Of a stretch of 64,000 nt of DNA, positions 33,556 through 42,900 are shown piece after piece. The DNA comes from Rhizobium sp. BK316 (GTDB lineage: Bacteria; Pseudomonadota; Alphaproteobacteria; Rhizobiales; Rhizobiaceae): the NCBI RefSeq assembly GCF_014193695.1, contig NZ_JACHZR010000010.1, forward strand, positions 48,731 through 112,730, read 5' to 3'. Position 1 is the stretch's first letter, and the number at the start of each line of letters is the position of its first letter. A model generated the notes under the pieces. It saw only the letters and a list, made by a program, of their open reading frames with translations, ran no database searches and had not been told where the DNA came from. The position numbers were made by a program, and so were the translations under genes.

Positions 33556-34937
33556 ATTCAGACGGCAAGAAGAAGCCAGTTCATAAATATAAGCCTTCCG
33601 CAGAACGCTCAGCGCCAGTGCCGGTAAAACCCGGCCTGCCGGCGCGCGCGGCGGCTGCGAAGATCCTTGCGGCCGTCGTCGACAAGAAACTGCCGCTTGA
33701 TGGCGCGCTGGATCACGAGCATGGAAATCCAGCCTATAAGGTGCTTGGGGAAAGTGATCGTGCGCTGGTACGCGCCATCCTCAACACCACGCTCAGGCAT
33801 CTGCCCCGCATCGATGCCGCCATTGCCTCGCTGCTCGAAACGCCGTTGCCGGAAGGTGCTCGAGCTTTGCATCATGTGCTTGCCGTTGGTGCCGCGCAGA
33901 TTCTCTACCTTGACGTTCCCGATCATTCCGCCGTCGACCTTGCAGTCGAGCAGGCCAATCAGGATCCGCGCAACCGCCGTTTCGCTAAGCTCGTCAACGC
34001 CATCCTGCGCCGTCTTGGCCGCGAGAAGGAGCACATTCTCGCAGACATCGCAGACATTCCGCCGATGCCGATGTGGTTTATCGAGCGGCTTGAAAAAGCC
34101 TATGGGAAAGAGCTGGCTATTGCCATTTCCGAATCCCAGCTTGAGCCGGCCGCCATCGATCTCACCGTGAAATCCGATGCTGTAGGCTGGGCGGAACGCC
34201 TGAACGGCACGGTACTTCCAACCGGCGGCGTGCGGCTTTCCGCTTTCGAGGGCGGTATTCCCTCGCTTGATGGATTTGAAGAGGGTGAATGGTGGGTTCA
34301 GGATGCGGCAGCAAGCATCCCCGCGAAGCTCTTCGGCGATCTCACCGGCAAGCGCGTCGCCGATCTCTGTGCCGCGCCGGGCGGCAAGACCGCGCAGCTC
34401 ATCCTTGCCGGCGGTAAGGTGACGGCGATTGACCAATCCGAAAACCGGCTGAAGCGCTTGCGCTCCAACCTTGAGCGGCTTGGCCTCGAAGCCGAAACGG
34501 TCGCGGCGGATCTTACGAAATTCGAACCGTCCGAGCGCTTCGATGCGATCCTTCTCGATGCCCCCTGCTCGTCGACGGGCACGACCCGCCGGCATCCCGA
34601 CGTGCTCTGGACGAAGGGTGCCGAGGATATCGCCAAGCTGGCAGCACTTCAGGAACGTCTTCTGCGCCATGCCGTTACGCTTCTCAATCCCGGCGGCTTG
34701 CTCGTCTTCTCCAATTGTTCGCTCGATCCGCAGGAAGGCGAAGAGGTCGTCGAGCGCGTTCTCGAAGATGTGAAGGGTGTTGAACGTGTGCCGATCGATG
34801 CAGGAAAATGGCCCGGTATGAGCCAGGCGATCACACCGCTGGGCGAATTCCGCACGCTTCCCACAATGCTGGATATGCCTGACGGTTTTGCGTCCGGCCT
34901 CGATGGTTTCTATGCAGCAGTGCTCAGACGCAACTGA
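33552..34937 (+). CDS. RsmB/NOP-family rRNA cytosine-5 methyltransferase
   Basis: A SAM-dependent RNA methyltransferase resembling RsmB, which makes m5C967 in 16S rRNA. An N-terminal NusB-like RNA-binding domain (residues about 25-150; ALVRAILNTTLRHLPRID) precedes the catalytic domain with SAM motif DLCAAPGGKTAQL (alanine near 274) and the two catalytic cysteines in DAPCSSTGTTRRHPD (about C339) and FSNCSLDPQEGEE (about C389). I chose TTG at 33552, overlapping the htpX stop, because AAAGGG lies nine bases upstream; a GTG two codons earlier is only three bases from it. The length is 461 residues. Confidence 0.9.
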   Translation: MNSDGKKKPVHKYKPSAERSAPVPVKPGLPARAAAAKILAAVVDKKLPLDGALDHEHGNPAYKVLGESDRALVRAILNTTLRHLPRIDAAIASLLETPLPEGARALHHVLAVGAAQILYLDVPDHSAVDLAVEQANQDPRNRRFAKLVNAILRRLGREKEHILADIADIPPMPMWFIERLEKAYGKELAIAISESQLEPAAIDLTVKSDAVGWAERLNGTVLPTGGVRLSAFEGGIPSLDGFEEGEWWVQDAAASIPAKLFGDLTGKRVADLCAAPGGKTAQLILAGGKVTAIDQSENRLKRLRSNLERLGLEAETVAADLTKFEPSERFDAILLDAPCSSTGTTRRHPDVLWTKGAEDIAKLAALQERLLRHAVTLLNPGGLLVFSNCSLDPQEGEEVVERVLEDVKGVERVPIDAGKWPGMSQAITPLGEFRTLPTMLDMPDGFASGLDGFYAAVLRRN

Positions 34938-35039
34938 CGATTATTATATTCTAATTTCATCACAAAATAATACATCGTGGGTAATGAAATCGGTTTTGAT
35001 TCATCTATTCTTAACCACGAGGGTCAATAGACAATTGAT

Positions 35040-36707
35040 ATGCAGTCCGGTCGGCGTCTTGCGAGCATGTATGTTCGGGAAGCTTGGCGGCGCGGTACGC
35101 GCCGTGCCGCACTTCTGCGTTTGCGCTTTTCCCGCCATGCCATATCGGTGCCGGAACGCCTGATCGTAGCGCCGACGGATCTGAGAGGCATCGATTCACA
35201 CGTCGCGGAAGAAATCATAGACGGCCGTTTTCCGCTTGCCGGACGTATGCTGGAAACAGGCGGAAAATCCCCTTTCACATTGACCCTCCCATCGCGCGCT
35301 TTCGCAGTCAGGCTCCACAGCTTTGGTTGGCTGCGGCATATGCGGGCCAATAAGAGCGAGCGCGGTTCGGCCGTCGCTCGTATGATCGTCGATAGTTGGC
35401 TCTCGATTCACGGAGGCCGGATCGAAGGCATCGCCTGGGAGACCGATGTCGTCTCGCAGCGCGTCATTGCTTGGTTGTCGCATTCTCCGGTTGTCCTGCA
35501 GAATGCCGATCGCGGTTTCTATCGCCGCTTCATGAAGTCGCTTGCCTTCCATATCGGCTACCTGCGCCGTATGGCACCCTATTCGTCAGGCGAAGTCCGC
35601 TTCCGCCTCCGCATCGCGCTCGCCACAGCCTCTGTTGCCATGCCGGTGCGTGCCGCGACAGTGCGGCGGGCAGCTCAGGCGCTCGACCGCGAATTCGATA
35701 GCCAGATTCTGCCTGACGGAGGTCATATCTCCCGCAACCCGCGCATCGGGCTGGAGTTGCTGCTCGACCTGCTGCCGCTGAGACAAACTTACGTCAATCT
35801 CGGCCACGACCTGCCGCAGAAGCTGATTTCGGGTATTGACCGTATGTATCCTGCCCTGCGCTTCTTCCGTCATCAGGACGGCGATCTGGCACTTTTCAAC
35901 GGTGCGACATCCACGCTGGCGGATGAGCTGATGTCCGTGCTGCGCTATGACGAGACGGCGGGCCAGCCCTTCAAGGCGCTGCCGCATTCGCGCTATCAGC
36001 GACTTGCGGCCGGCAAAACGGTGATCATTGCCGATACCGGACCGCCCTCGCCCGGCTGCTTCAGAACAGCCCATGCAGGCAGTCTCTCCTTCGAAATGTC
36101 CTCTGGTCGTTACCGTTTTATCGTCAATTCAGGATCACCGAAATTCGCCGGCCAGCGTTATACCCAGATGGCGCGCACCACGGCTGCCCATTCCACTGTG
36201 GTCCTGAACGATACGTCCTCCAGCCGGTTCTCTCCTTCGGCTTTTCTGGCCCATATGATGACGGAGCCGGTGGAAACGGTCATCGCCGAGCGCGTGGAGA
36301 CCGAGGACGGTCGTGAAGGCATCAAGGCAAGCCATGATGGCTATCTCGATGCCTTCGGTGTCATCCATGAACGGGAGCTGACGCTCAATGCCGCCGGCTC
36401 CATCGTGACCGGTATGGACCGTTTCGTCGCCGATGACCGGTATCACAGCGAAGGTCCATTGCGGGCGGTTGCCCGCTTCCACATCCATCCATCCATCGTG
36501 CCGCGGCAGAACGACACGGAATCCGTGCTGCTGACGGCGCCGGATGGTGAAAGCTGGTTGTTTTCCTCGCCGGGCAACGAGGTGCTGATCTCGGAAGATA
36601 TTTTCTTTGCCGACAGCGCCGGCATCAGCAGTTCGGACCAGATCGAGATCGACTTCGATTTGGCAGAGAAACCTGAAATTCGCTGGTTCTTATCACGCAA
36701 GGGCTAA
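35040..36707 (+). CDS. Heparinase II/III family protein
   Basis: A 555-residue protein of the heparinase II/III-like fold: an alpha-helical N-terminal half (about 60-300) and a C-terminal beta-sandwich with SGRYRFIVNSGSPKFAGQRY, TAAHSTVVLNDTSSS and the HERELTL segment. Members are polysaccharide lyases or are involved in exopolysaccharide handling. I see no signal peptide, and the basic N-terminus is unusual for a secreted lyase. No other polysaccharide gene is nearby; the neighbours are rsmB-like and purH. The substrate is unknown. The start has only a weak ribosome site; an in-frame ATG nine codons downstream is an alternative. Confidence 0.85.
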   Translation: MQSGRRLASMYVREAWRRGTRRAALLRLRFSRHAISVPERLIVAPTDLRGIDSHVAEEIIDGRFPLAGRMLETGGKSPFTLTLPSRAFAVRLHSFGWLRHMRANKSERGSAVARMIVDSWLSIHGGRIEGIAWETDVVSQRVIAWLSHSPVVLQNADRGFYRRFMKSLAFHIGYLRRMAPYSSGEVRFRLRIALATASVAMPVRAATVRRAAQALDREFDSQILPDGGHISRNPRIGLELLLDLLPLRQTYVNLGHDLPQKLISGIDRMYPALRFFRHQDGDLALFNGATSTLADELMSVLRYDETAGQPFKALPHSRYQRLAAGKTVIIADTGPPSPGCFRTAHAGSLSFEMSSGRYRFIVNSGSPKFAGQRYTQMARTTAAHSTVVLNDTSSSRFSPSAFLAHMMTEPVETVIAERVETEDGREGIKASHDGYLDAFGVIHERELTLNAAGSIVTGMDRFVADDRYHSEGPLRAVARFHIHPSIVPRQNDTESVLLTAPDGESWLFSSPGNEVLISEDIFFADSAGISSSDQIEIDFDLAEKPEIRWFLSRKG

Positions 36708-36802
36708 AGCATTTCCGTTTTCTCTGAACATGGAAATGCTTTCGCTCTTTGCTTTTGTGCAATTCCGAACGTAAAACCGATGCACACTTTTGCTGGAATT
36801 GC
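36706..36802. repeat. Rhizobial intergenic mosaic (RIME-type) palindromic repeat
   Basis: Two consecutive inverted repeats: AAAGCATTTCC (36706-36716) with GGAAATGCTTT (36732-36742), and GCAATTCC (36759-36766) with GGAATTGC (36795-36802). This arrangement and wording recur in many Rhizobium intergenic regions as RIME-like elements. The first hairpin starts at the heparinase stop codon and may act as its terminator. Confidence 0.7.
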
Positions 36803-36899
36803 TTCGGCGGCTGTTTGCGCCGGCTCCAAGCTGTGATAACGCGGCCCCATCAAGCGTCCCTTGCCCGGATGTCTCCCGAAGCCCGAACGGAGAAGGTTC

Positions 36900-38516
36900 A
36901 TGGCCGTCATTTCCAAGAAAATCCCCGCCCCTGACAAGGTCGAGATCAAGACCGCGCTGCTCTCTGTCTTCGACAAGACCGGCATCATTGAACTTGCCCG
37001 CGCCCTTTCTGCGCGTGGCGTGCGCCTGCTGTCGACCGGCGGCACCTACAAGGCGATCGCGGCCGAAGGACTTGCCGTGACCGACGTTTCCGAAGTGACG
37101 CAGTTTCCGGAAATCATGGATGGCCGCGTGAAGACGCTGCACCCGAAGGTGCATGGCGGCCTGCTGGCAATCCGCGACGATGCCGAGCATCAGAAAGCCA
37201 TGAAGGCTCACGGCATCGACGGCATCGATCTTCTGGTCGTCAATCTCTATCCCTTCGAGGATGTGCGCGCGGCCGGCGGTGACTATCCGACAACGGTCGA
37301 GAATATCGATATCGGCGGCCCGGCAATGATCCGCGCTTCGGCCAAGAACCACGCTTATGTCACCGTCATCACCGATCCGGCCGACTATGCGGAGCTGATC
37401 GAGCAGCTTTCGGGCGATGCCGGCAAGACGGTTTACGCGTTCCGCCAGCGCATGGCGGCCAAAGCCTATGCCCGCACTGCCGCCTATGACGCTGCCATCT
37501 CCAACTGGTTTGCCGAGGCGTTGTCGATCGATACGCCGCGTCATCGCACTATTGGCGGCGTGTTAAAGGAAGAGATGCGCTACGGTGAAAACCCGCACCA
37601 GAAGGCTGCCTTCTACGTGACGGGCGAAAAGCGCCCGGGCGTTTCGACAGCCGTCCTGCTGCAGGGCAAGCAACTCTCCTACAACAATATTAACGATACT
37701 GATGCGGCCTATGAACTCGTGGCCGAGTTCCTGCCGGAGAAGTCGCCGGCCTGCGCCATCATCAAGCATGCCAATCCCTGCGGTGTCGCGACCGGTTCAA
37801 CGCTTCTCGAAGCCTACAAGCGTGCGCTTGCCTGCGATTCCGTCTCGGCTTTCGGCGGCATCATCGCACTGAACCAGACGCTCGATGCGGCGACGGCCGA
37901 AGAAATCATCCAGCTCTTCACCGAGGTCATCATCGCGCCTGACGTCACAGATGAAGCGAAGGCGATCGTCGCCCGCAAGCCGAACCTGCGCCTGCTCTCA
38001 GCCGGCGGCCTGCCGGATGCGCGTGCGGTCGGCATCACCGCCAAGACCGTTTCCGGTGGCCTGCTCGTCCAGAGCCGCGACAATGGCATGGTCGAAGATC
38101 TTGAACTGAAGGTCGTGACCAAGCGTGCACCGACGGCCCAGGAGCTCGAAGACATGAAGTTTGCGTTCAAGGTCGGCAAGCATGTGAAGTCCAATGCCGT
38201 CGTCTACGCCAAGGATGGCCAGACGGCGGGTATTGGCGCCGGTCAGATGAGCCGCGTCGATTCCGCCCGCATCGCGGCGCTGAAGGCCGAGGAAGCGGCC
38301 AAGGCGCTCGGCCTTGCCGTTCCGATGACGCATGGTTCGGCGGTCGCCTCCGAGGCGTTTCTGCCTTTCGCAGATGGCCTGCTGTCGATGATTGCCGCCG
38401 GCGCCACCGCTGTGATCCAGCCGGGCGGCTCGATGCGCGACCAGGAGGTGATCGACGCAGCAAACGAACACAATGTCGCGATGGTCTTTACCGGCATGCG
38501 CCATTTCCGCCACTAA
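36900..38516 (+). CDS. purH: Bifunctional AICAR formyltransferase / IMP cyclohydrolase
   Basis: Carries out the last two steps of de novo IMP synthesis. The 538 residues comprise an N-terminal MGS-like IMP cyclohydrolase domain (about 15-155; LLSTGGTYKAI, MDGRVKTLHPKVHGG) and a C-terminal AICAR transformylase domain (about 160-538), with the catalytic lysine-histidine in IIKHANPCGVA and the GAGQMSRVDS motif. The ATG at 36900 follows GGAGAAGG. It is convergent with the MFS gene; a GC-rich inverted repeat (CCCCCGG/CCGGGGG, 38535-38557) lies between them but lacks a T run. Confidence 0.97.
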   Translation: MAVISKKIPAPDKVEIKTALLSVFDKTGIIELARALSARGVRLLSTGGTYKAIAAEGLAVTDVSEVTQFPEIMDGRVKTLHPKVHGGLLAIRDDAEHQKAMKAHGIDGIDLLVVNLYPFEDVRAAGGDYPTTVENIDIGGPAMIRASAKNHAYVTVITDPADYAELIEQLSGDAGKTVYAFRQRMAAKAYARTAAYDAAISNWFAEALSIDTPRHRTIGGVLKEEMRYGENPHQKAAFYVTGEKRPGVSTAVLLQGKQLSYNNINDTDAAYELVAEFLPEKSPACAIIKHANPCGVATGSTLLEAYKRALACDSVSAFGGIIALNQTLDAATAEEIIQLFTEVIIAPDVTDEAKAIVARKPNLRLLSAGGLPDARAVGITAKTVSGGLLVQSRDNGMVEDLELKVVTKRAPTAQELEDMKFAFKVGKHVKSNAVVYAKDGQTAGIGAGQMSRVDSARIAALKAEEAAKALGLAVPMTHGSAVASEAFLPFADGLLSMIAAGATAVIQPGGSMRDQEVIDAANEHNVAMVFTGMRHFRH

Positions 38517-38563
38517 GCGAAACAGCCAATTTGTCCCCCGGTCTTGCGGGCCGGGGGAACCCG

Positions 38564-39982
38564 TTACGTGCGATCCGCCGGATAGGGCGTCCGGATCAGC
38601 AGCACCAGGCCTCCGGCGAGAAACAGGATCAGCGTCGACATGCCGAGATGCGCCGATCCGGTCAAATAGGTCACGATCGAAAATAGCAGCGTCGCCATGA
38701 AGCTCGTGGCGCGGCCCGAGAGCGCATAGATGCCAAAATAGCGGCCGGCCTCCTCGATGCTGACACTGCGCGCCAGATAGGAGCGCGACGAGGCCTGCAC
38801 GGGTCCAAAGGCAAGGCCGATCAGCAGGCCGTAGAGGATATAGGCCTTTTCGGCAGCCGTGCCGAATAGCCCGCCACTATCGGCATTTGAAAGCGGCATC
38901 GATCCGAAGAAGGTGTAGCCGGGTCCGGTAGAGATGATGCCTATTGTCGCCAGCAACAGCATGGTGAGGCTGATGATGACCGTTGTTTTCGAGCCGATGG
39001 CCCTGTCGATACGTCCGGCAATCAGGCAGCCGAGGATCGCGACGACGTTAAGGATGATGCCGTAGATGCCGATCTCGATCGTCGCCCAGCCAAACATGCC
39101 GGCAGCGAAGGCGCCGCCGAGGATCAGCAGGCCGTTGACGCCATCCTGATAGATCATCCGTGCGATGAAAAAGGACAGGATACTGCGGCGCGTCTTCAGT
39201 TCGCCGAGCGTGTTGCGCAATTCCCTAAGACCGAAGCGCACGGCAAAGGCAAAAGGCAGGCCTTTGCGGGCATCCGGGGTGAAGAAAAACATCGGCAGGA
39301 TGAAGATCAGATACCAGACGGCCGAGATCGGCCCGGTGATGCGCGCATCCTCGCCCGTATGAGGGTCGAGGCCGAAAAGCGGATCGAGACCCAGAATTGT
39401 CTTGCCGCTATCCGGACTGCCGGCCAGCAGCGCCACGACGCCGATCAGCACGATCATGCCGCCGAGATAGCCGAGGCCCCAGGCAGTGTTGGAAAGCCTG
39501 CCCACTTCATCCTTGCCGACGAGGCGCGGCATCATGGAATCGTTGAAGACGATAGAAAATTCTGCCGAAATCGAGGCGAGGATCATGAAGATGACGGGAT
39601 AGATGACCGGCGAGCCGGGTGCCGCGAACCACAGGCAGCAGAGGCTGACGATCTTGATGACGGCGAAGAAGGCGATCCAGGGTTTACGTGCGCCGGACTG
39701 GTCGGCAATAGAGCCCAGTATGGGGGATAGGATGGCGATGATGATCGAAGAGATCGTCGCCATATTGCTCCACGTCGTCTGGGCGGTAACCGGATCAGCC
39801 GTTAGCCGCGAGACGAAGTAGGGGCCGAAAATGAAGGTGGTGACCACGGTGAAGAAAGGCTGGGCTGCCCAATCGAAGAGCATCCAGCCCCATATGCCCT
39901 TCTCCGTGGCTTTCGGCGGCTGCGTTCCTGTCCAGTCAATGCGATTCAAGCGTCCGCTCCTTTTTGGGGCGGACTGTCTCAT
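38564..39982 (-). CDS. MFS transporter, UMF1/Atg22-like family
   Basis: A 472-residue integral membrane protein with about twelve hydrophobic segments, related to the vacuolar effluxer Atg22 family. The N-terminal motif GWMLFDWAAQPFFTVV and the IADQSGARKPWIAFF loop between early segments are typical. The start ATG overlaps the NAD-GDH stop (ATGA), so the transporter is translated behind a glutamate-catabolic enzyme. Yeast Atg22 exports amino acids from the vacuole, which suggests an amino-acid-linked role here, but that is inference. Confidence 0.9.
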   Translation of the reverse strand: MRQSAPKRSGRLNRIDWTGTQPPKATEKGIWGWMLFDWAAQPFFTVVTTFIFGPYFVSRLTADPVTAQTTWSNMATISSIIIAILSPILGSIADQSGARKPWIAFFAVIKIVSLCCLWFAAPGSPVIYPVIFMILASISAEFSIVFNDSMMPRLVGKDEVGRLSNTAWGLGYLGGMIVLIGVVALLAGSPDSGKTILGLDPLFGLDPHTGEDARITGPISAVWYLIFILPMFFFTPDARKGLPFAFAVRFGLRELRNTLGELKTRRSILSFFIARMIYQDGVNGLLILGGAFAAGMFGWATIEIGIYGIILNVVAILGCLIAGRIDRAIGSKTTVIISLTMLLLATIGIISTGPGYTFFGSMPLSNADSGGLFGTAAEKAYILYGLLIGLAFGPVQASSRSYLARSVSIEEAGRYFGIYALSGRATSFMATLLFSIVTYLTGSAHLGMSTLILFLAGGLVLLIRTPYPADRT

Positions 39983-42900
39983 CTCGCCCGGTCGCGCGCA
40001 AGGTCGGTCAGGATGCCCGCGGCAACAGTGATGCGGGCGAGGTTCGGGTCTGCGCCATCACTGAGGCTCGCAAGTTCCTCGACGATACGGTTGATGCGGA
40101 TCCTGTCCTGCGCATGCCAGGCCTGGACCGGCTGCTTTTCCTTGCCGTGATCGGAAAGTGCGGAGATCACGATATCGCGACGGGCGCTGGCGATCTGGTC
40201 GATGCTGCGGGCAAGGGCGAGGTTTTCGTAATGGTCGGAGGTGATGATGCGGTTACCCGCGGCAAGCAGCCGGCCGACGCGGAAGGTCCGGGTGACGGCA
40301 AAGTAGTTTTCGGCTGCACGCGGCAGCGCCTCGTCGGTCCGTTCAGCGATCTGCATAATTTCCGGCACGAGGGCGAGGGTCGGCAGGGCTGCAATTTCGG
40401 CGGCCAGTTTTTCCGGCAGGCCGGACTGCTGGAACTCCTGCTGGCGCGCTGAGACTTCGGTTGCCGCCTGCTCGGCAAAGGCTGGTTTGAGTTTTTTCAG
40501 GGCAGCCTGCAGCCGGCTAATGATTTCAGCCATGCCGCCTCGAGTCATGCCGGTCTTCAGCAGTAGACGTGTCAGCACGATGAAGCTATTGGTGATTTCC
40601 TCGTAAATCCGGTTCTGGACCTCGCCGGAAACCTTGTTGTCCAGGGCATCTGTTTCGGCCCATAGCCGGTTGAGATCAAAGCCGTCACGGGCGACGATCG
40701 CAGCGCGCACGACCTCAGAGGCAGAGGCCGCTGTGGCATCCATCATGCTCACGGCAAAGCTCGGCCCGCCGCGGTTGATCGCCTCATTTGCGAGGACAGT
40801 CGCGACGATTTCCCGCTTCAGCCGGTGAGTGTCGATGTCGAATGCGTTCGACTTCTGCATCTTGGCCGGGAAGTAGTTGAAGAGCGTGCTGACGAAATAA
40901 GGGTCATCAGGTAATTCACTGGCGATCAGCGCATCGAAGAGCACGATCTTGGCATAGGAGAGCAGCACGCCGATCTCGGGGCGCGTCAGCGGCCGTCCGG
41001 CCGTGTAGCGTTCGGACAGCGAGGCGTCGTCGGGAAGCGTCTCGACCTTGCGGTTCAGCTGGCCGGCTGCTTCCAGCACGCTCATGAAACGGCCGAGTTC
41101 CAGGCCGTTTGCCGTTCCCTTGCGAGATGTCAGCGAGATCGCGAGGGACTGCAGGTAGTTGTTGCGCAGCACGAGGCCGGCCACTTCGTCGGTCATACTG
41201 CCGAGAAGCTGGTCGCGTTTCGCCCGGCTGAGGCGCTGTTCATGCATGGCGTTTGCCAGCGCGATCTTGATATTGACCTCGACGTCCGACGTGTTGACGC
41301 CTGCAGAGTTGTCGATAGCATCCGAATTGCTGCGTCCGCCCTTCAGGCCATAGGCAATGCGGCCCTTCTGCGTAACGCCAAGATTGGCGCCCTCGCCGAT
41401 TACCTTGGCGCGTACCTCGTCGGCCGTAATGCGGATCGGATCGTTGGCGCGATCGCCCACTTCCGCATCAGTTTCCGACGCTGCCTTCACGTAAGTGCCG
41501 ATGCCGCCAAACCAGAGCAGGTCGACCGGGCTCTTCAGGATCGCCGTCATGATCTCGAAGGGCGTGGCGACCGCCTTGTCGATGCCGATTGCTGCCACAG
41601 CCTCCGGCGTCAGCGTAACCGATTTTGCCGAGCGCGAGATGATCATGGCGCCTTTCGAGAGCACGGACTTGTCGAAGTCCTGCCAGCTCGAGCGCGGAAG
41701 ATTGAAGAGGCGCTGGCGCTCACGAAGCGTCTTTTCCATATCGGGATCGGGGTCGATGACGATATCGCGGTGATCGAAAGCGGCGACCAGCCGGATCTTC
41801 GGCGAAAGCAGCATGCCGTTGCCGAAAACGTCACCCGACATGTCGCCGACGCCGGCAACCGTAAAGGGTGTCGTCTGGATATCGATGTCCATTTCGCGGA
41901 AGTGGCGTTTCACTGTTTCCCAGGCGCCGCGGGCGGTGATGCCCATCTTCTTGTGGTCGTAACCGGCCGAGCCGCCTGACGCAAAGGCGTCGTCCAGCCA
42001 GAAACCGGCCTCCTGGGCGAGCGCGTTGGCGGTGTCGGAGAAGGTTGCCGTGCCCTTGTCGGCCGCGACGACGAAATAGGGGTCGTCGCCGTCGAGACGC
42101 ACCGTATTGTCAGGCGGGAGGATATAGGCGCCGGAGATGTTGTCGGTGATGGAAAGCAGTGTACGGATATAGGTCTTGTAGGCTTCACGACCTGCGTTGA
42201 AGATCTCTTCGCGGCTGCCACCGACCGGCAGTTTCTTGGGATAGAAACCACCTTTTGCGCCGACGGGGACGATCACGGCGTTCTTGACTTGCTGCGCCTT
42301 CACGAGACCCAGAACTTCGGTGCGGTAGTCCTCGGCGCGGTCCGACCAGCGCAGGCCGCCGCGGGCAACGCGGCCAAAGCGCAGATGCACCCCTTCTACT
42401 TCCACACCGTAGACGAAGATTTCGCGGAAGGGCTTCGGTTCCGGCAGGCCATCGACCAGGTGCGGGTCAAGCTTGAAGGCAAGCATCGCCTTCGGTGTCC
42501 CATCGGCATTGCGTTGGAAATAATTGGTGCGCAGCGTTGCATCGACGATATTGACATAGCGGCGCAGGATACGGTCGTCATCCAGGCTCGGCACGTCGGC
42601 AAGCTCGGCTTCGATTGCCTGATGCAGTTCGGCGAGTTTCTTGATACGCGCCTTTTCCGACAGCTTCGGATCGAGCGTGTCGCGGAACAGGCGGAAGATC
42701 GAAGCGGCGATAACAGGATATTTGTCGAGGGTGGTTGCGATATAATCCTGCGAATAGGCGATGCCGGCCTGGCGCAGATAGCGCGCATAGGCGCGCAGCA
42801 CACTAACCTCGCGGGCCGAGAGACCGGCCGACAGAATCAGCCGGTTAAAGCTGTCATTGTCGATCGTGTCGCTGAAGGCTGCGACGAAGGCTTCTTCGAG

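Noticed and set aside
38535..38557. CCCCCGG/CCGGGGG hairpin between purH and the MFS gene as a terminator
   Set aside because: The stem is strong but no T run follows on either side, so I do not call it a Rho-independent terminator.
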